Notes under the pieces: model-generated
Databases searched by the model: none
What the model was told of the DNA's origin: nothing
What the model saw: only the letters and a program-made list of their open reading frames with translations
Part shown: piece after piece, positions 5,401-6,674 of the stretch
Position numbering within the stretch: the stretch's first letter is position 1
Layout: each line of letters opens with the position of its first letter
Translations under genes and position numbers: made by a program
Origin: Kouleothrix aurantiaca
Lineage (GTDB): Bacteria > Chloroflexota > Chloroflexia > Chloroflexales > Roseiflexaceae
DNA: 6,674 bases
Assembly (NCBI GenBank): GCA_001399705.1
Contig: LJCR01000125.1
Coordinates: 1 to 6,674, forward strand
Reading direction: 5' to 3'

Positions 5401-6372
5401 ATACGCCGCACCAGCAACCGATGGGATTTCATCGAGAAGAATGGTGTTCCAATCACCGTTGTTCAGAAAGTCCTGGCGTCGAAGAATGTAGTTGTCATCT
5501 CCAGGAATGTTCTGACCGGTAAGGAAAGTTGTGCTTTGAGCACATCCGATGCGATTATCAGGTGTCACGTCGGGGTATTCGACATTGTTGATCTTTACCG
5601 GGGGTGCCCACCGTTCGTTGTATCGGGCGAACGCCTCGACAAACTTAAGCTCGTATTGAGAGTTTGCCCCAACACTGTACGTGTTGCACGGTTTCGGCGG
5701 ATACCTCACTGTCCCATCGTTTTGGCCATCTTTAGGGCATACACCTGGCGGAACTGGGTAGTTGTCGGCACGATAGTTCCAATCAAACCCCAGCATCTGG
5801 TAGATAGGGACAGGTGTTTCAACTCCGTTGTTGACGCTGACCACAGAAAAGTGCAGATGTGGTCCGCCCGAAATTCCAACGTTACCCGATTTGGCAATTA
5901 ACTCTCCCTGTGCCACCGGCGCTCCGTTATTAGGGAGCCCCTCCGCATATGGCCCTGTATCACCAGGACGCCAGTTCAGGTGGAGGTAGTAACTCCGCAG
6001 TCCATTGTTGGGGTCGTCGGGATTGTGGTCGATGTATACTACCCCGGCTCCCGATCCCTTGTGGACTTTCCCACCATACGCGGCGTAGACTGGGGTGTTC
6101 ACGTCCATACCGATGTCAATGGCTTCCTCATTCACTGGGTTGGGGCCGTGGTGAGTCAGCACAACTCCTTTGGGGGTTGTGCCAGAACACCGTGGCCCTT
6201 GGGTGATACCGAAATCGATATCCCTCGGGATTGGAAGGATAAACCCTTCCGGCCGAGCTGGTGGGGCGTGTTCTGCCTTTGCTGGTCGCGGTGGTGCCGC
6301 TGTGGTGAGTGCTCCCAAGAGCACCAATAACACAACCGCCAGGAAACGCGCCGTCCGATACTGACGAGACAT
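2446..6372 (-). CDS. Secreted multi-domain wall protein: M23 peptidase-like, LGFP repeats, CE4 polysaccharide deacetylase, binding modules
   Basis: This is a 1308-residue exported protein. Residues 1-33 are a signal peptide with cleavage likely after AKA33, and there is no lipobox. Residues 44-180 are M23/LytM-like: AIDIG with Asp86, YYLHL with His131, and GPHLHF with His172 and His174. The usual first zinc His (HxxxD) is Glu82. Residues 335-430 carry LGFP repeats (WKVLGAPTGDE 341-351, YQQFEHG, FLGHP, YQRFEGG), which bind cell envelopes in other bacteria. Two Ig-like repeats span 487-681. Residues 688-905 form a NodB/CE4 deacetylase: TFDDG (Asp695, Asp696), HSVTH (His750, His754), ATPFG in place of RPPYG, and VFHII (His860). 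Two jelly-roll, CBM4/9-like repeats span 909-1207, and a last Ig-like domain spans 1211-1308. GGGAGG lies 6 nt before the ATG. The gene has its own promoter and terminator. Peptidoglycan or exopolysaccharide remodelling is inferred; the substrate is unknown. The N-terminal third is lower in GC. Confidence 0.93.
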   Translation of the reverse strand: MSRQYRTARFLAVVLLVLLGALTTAAPPRPAKAEHAPPARPEGFILPIPRDIDFGITQGPRCSGTTPKGVVLTHHGPNPVNEEAIDIGMDVNTPVYAAYGGKVHKGSGAGVVYIDHNPDDPNNGLRSYYLHLNWRPGDTGPYAEGLPNNGAPVAQGELIAKSGNVGISGGPHLHFSVVSVNNGVETPVPIYQMLGFDWNYRADNYPVPPGVCPKDGQNDGTVRYPPKPCNTYSVGANSQYELKFVEAFARYNERWAPPVKINNVEYPDVTPDNRIGCAQSTTFLTGQNIPGDDNYILRRQDFLNNGDWNTILLDEIPSVAGAAYAVVGNIRDEYLAIQNWWKVLGAPTGDEDDTGVSQSSPNQTTGHYQQFEHGQIYSKAGLGTFATYGRVYGKYWDMDGTRSFLGHPKSQVYFETGVTYQRFEGGTIKCQDGQDCVATTELVCNPSASAPSSSGLTLAGVFDHLTGVSVAHAQSGCDPNTNPDTIAPSLGTTQLRDTAVNTFKPRVQVTDNASSINWVQFHYRLPGGGFTGVSMSLVNGMWETTLNTLGYSNGQVIEYLFWAQDSAGNAAQISGLYSATVQNDQAIPTISAIDLPPGVDNTLAVNMLVEDANPVSWVTMHVRPQGGSFTQVPMTNTGGGWVATYNTSSYNTGQVIEYLFWAQDEPGNAGQISGLYQTTIQDFSLGRGMVSLTFDDGFESAYTEARPVLSQYNFPGVAYVTTGWTGTTGFMTWSQIQSLQNTYGWEIGAHSVTHAELPTLSEAAMTDEVANSKQALTDHSLSVTTFATPFGSYNSPTVREIAKRYEAHRGFWDRDNLNVFPHDRYWLQVKSVERDTSLQQVYNWIDRATVRGEWLVLVFHIIADEPDPEEPYATSTADLAAIAQYLNQKQVPVKTVHQVLDEVETKQVNLFPNNQFQSGISGGWTTSQSSLVTSDSGTHGAYPQAQHSIKFVGGAQAAHLFAPQLPVDSALTYVFKAFANTEALTSGEFGFYVDEYDASGNWISGQWKGAASLNRVREYNFTYVPSSGSVKKASWQFYLTASATGTVYVDGVHLSVKDNALLNSSFEQLENGWVLNWTGDTNYLVVNTQGQGSNGTNSVVFPANPPSNKFLFSEQLPVDPSQTYYWRTYVKSSTAGSEFGFYIDEYDSGGNWISGQWKGNITTAFDGWKQFSYTPSSGSVAKVGLQYYLLAASAQQITLDQVSFSTQGDLEPPTASVVNPPSTVDEVFELRVDADDNYAGVAYVEVVFYLDGEYYDDMYLTYNATSGLWEVDYPTDYIDDGAVLEYDLWIADNFGNELNLNDETTIQH
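2752..3648 (-). repeat. Tandem duplication encoding two jelly-roll carbohydrate-binding-like domains
   Basis: Residues about 909-1056 and 1061-1207 repeat with an offset of 150 codons. Both contain the line GEFGFYVDEYDASGNWISG or its close copy, followed by QWKG and, later, PSSGSV. At DNA level 2895-2961 and 3345-3411 are clearly related and lie 450 bp apart, including an identical TCCACTGACC. The first line of each module (NQFQSG and NSSFEQ, then a GW) resembles CBM4/9-type modules. Glycan binding is an inference. Confidence 0.8.
4330..4914 (-). repeat. Tandem duplication encoding two Ig-like domains
   Basis: Residues about 487-582 and 587-681 are copies with an offset of about 99 residues. 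Both carry GQVIEYLFWAQD and later QISGLY. The DNA at 4354-4417 and 4651-4714 is 297 bp apart and nearly identical over its 3' half (CAGAACAGRTACTCAATCAC, then CTGGCCG). They probably act as spacer domains between the LGFP repeats and the deacetylase. Confidence 0.8.
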
Positions 6373-6389
6373 AGTGTGCCTCCCTTTTT

Positions 6390-6405
6390 GAGTAGCGAGC
6401 TACTC
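6390..6405. promoter_or_regulatory. Inverted repeat in the leader of the wall gene
   Basis: GAGTAGC and GCTACTC form a perfect 7-bp inverted repeat around a 2-bp centre, lying 5 nt upstream of the GGGAGG ribosome site on the minus strand. As DNA it suits a dimeric regulator. As RNA it could fold as a 6-bp hairpin with loop CUCG close to the RBS. Either could adjust expression. There is no direct evidence for which. Confidence 0.45.
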
Positions 6406-6435
6406 TTACTAAATTGGTAATGTACTAGCGTCTCG

Positions 6436-6464
6436 TATATATAGAAAATCGGTTAATCGGTCAA
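6436..6464 (-). promoter_or_regulatory. Promoter of the large wall gene
   Basis: The minus strand shows a -35 TTGACC (6459-6464, five of six), a 17-nt spacer and a -10 TATATA (6436-6441, four of six, inside an alternating TA run). The predicted leader is about 57 nt and includes the inverted repeat at 6390-6405. Confidence 0.65.
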
Positions 6465-6467
6465 GAA

Positions 6468-6487
6468 GGAGAAATATGGAGAATTAT
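6468..6487. repeat. Tandem 10-bp direct repeat upstream of the wall-gene promoter
   Basis: GGAGAAATAT (6468-6477) is followed at once by GGAGAATTAT (6478-6487), matching at 9 of 10 positions. The copies are one helical turn apart, start 4 bp beyond the -35 and overlap the stop codon of the upstream gene. This is a position where activators bind, but no regulator is identified. Confidence 0.35.
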
Positions 6488-6674
6488 TTTGCGGGAACGC
6501 ACTCGTTGAACTCAAAAGTGGTCAGCATTTGCTTAATGTCATTTTCATAAGGAATATTGTCTAACGTAAATATAACTGGGTTATCATATATTGCACTAAT
6601 CTCAAGCATGCCGTTTTCGTAACACCCATCAGGATTTTCAAATTTATTCGTATCAGTGTCTTGATGAATATAGT
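6484..6674 (-). CDS. C-terminal end of an unrecognised protein (5' part outside window)
   Basis: An open frame enters from the window edge and ends at TAA 6484-6486. It gives 62 residues that begin YIHQDTDTNK and end TFEFNECVPAK. The segment GCYENGMLEISAIYDNPVIF looks beta-rich, and Cys17 and Cys58 (numbered from the edge) could form a disulfide. The DNA is AT-rich (15 of 60 GC at 6541-6600), unlike the adjacent wall gene, which hints at a different origin. It is on the same strand as the wall gene, and its stop is only 20 bp from that gene's -35. No terminator lies between, so some read-through into the wall gene is possible. No family is recognised. The initiation codon, and so the full length, cannot be seen. 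Confidence 0.6.
   Translation of the reverse strand, partial: YIHQDTDTNKFENPDGCYENGMLEISAIYDNPVIFTLDNIPYENDIKQMLTTFEFNECVPAK

Noticed and set aside
4951..5901. Plus-strand open frame of 316 codons
   Set aside because: It lies wholly inside the 1308-residue minus-strand gene, which has clear domains throughout. Its translation shows no recognisable domain and it has no convincing RBS.

Overview
This is a bacterial window with a patchwork of genes and no transposase, RNA gene or CRISPR array. The regulatory signals are sigma-70-like, with Shine-Dalgarno sites and one clear rho-independent terminator. The large secreted multi-domain wall protein would suit Chloroflexota or Actinomycetota, but that placement is a weak inference. 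Base composition is uneven. Hand-counted 60-base lines run from 25% GC (6541-6600) and 40% (1681-1740) to 48-50% (5401-5460, 5521-5580) and 65-70% (2821-2880, 4441-4500), which suggests parts of different origin.

Layout. Bases 1-248 (minus) are the N-terminal part of an ArsR/SmtB-family repressor with a CmtR-type cysteine pair. It has a TTGACA-17-TATCAT promoter, and a long palindrome overlaps the -10, so autoregulation is very likely. Bases 447-1031 (minus) encode a complete small serine recombinase of the resolvase/invertase family. Bases 1043-1176, just upstream, carry inverted TCTCAAAA arms that look like its res site. A metal-type repressor beside a resolvase and res site suggests an accessory resistance module that continues past base 1. 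The gap 1177-1415 holds a 12-bp-arm inverted repeat and no gene.

Bases 1416-2087 (plus) encode an unrecognised membrane-anchored protein. It converges with a 59-residue membrane miniprotein (2120-2299, minus) that has its own RBS and -10 box.

Bases 2446-6372 (minus) encode a 1308-residue secreted protein. In order it has a signal peptide, an M23 (LytM-type) peptidase-like domain, LGFP repeats, two Ig-like repeats, a CE4/NodB polysaccharide deacetylase domain, two jelly-roll carbohydrate-binding-like repeats and a last Ig-like domain. It is flanked by its own promoter (6436-6464) and terminator (2393-2438), so it is probably monocistronic. Cell-wall or polysaccharide remodelling is the natural reading. 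An internal signal-peptide-like stretch and a GC change suggest it arose by fusion. Bases 6484-6674 (minus) are the AT-rich 3' end of another unrecognised gene.

The strongest observations are the ArsR operator-promoter, the res-like array, the M23-LGFP-CE4 fusion with its possible joint, and the miniprotein. I see no complete new multi-gene system.
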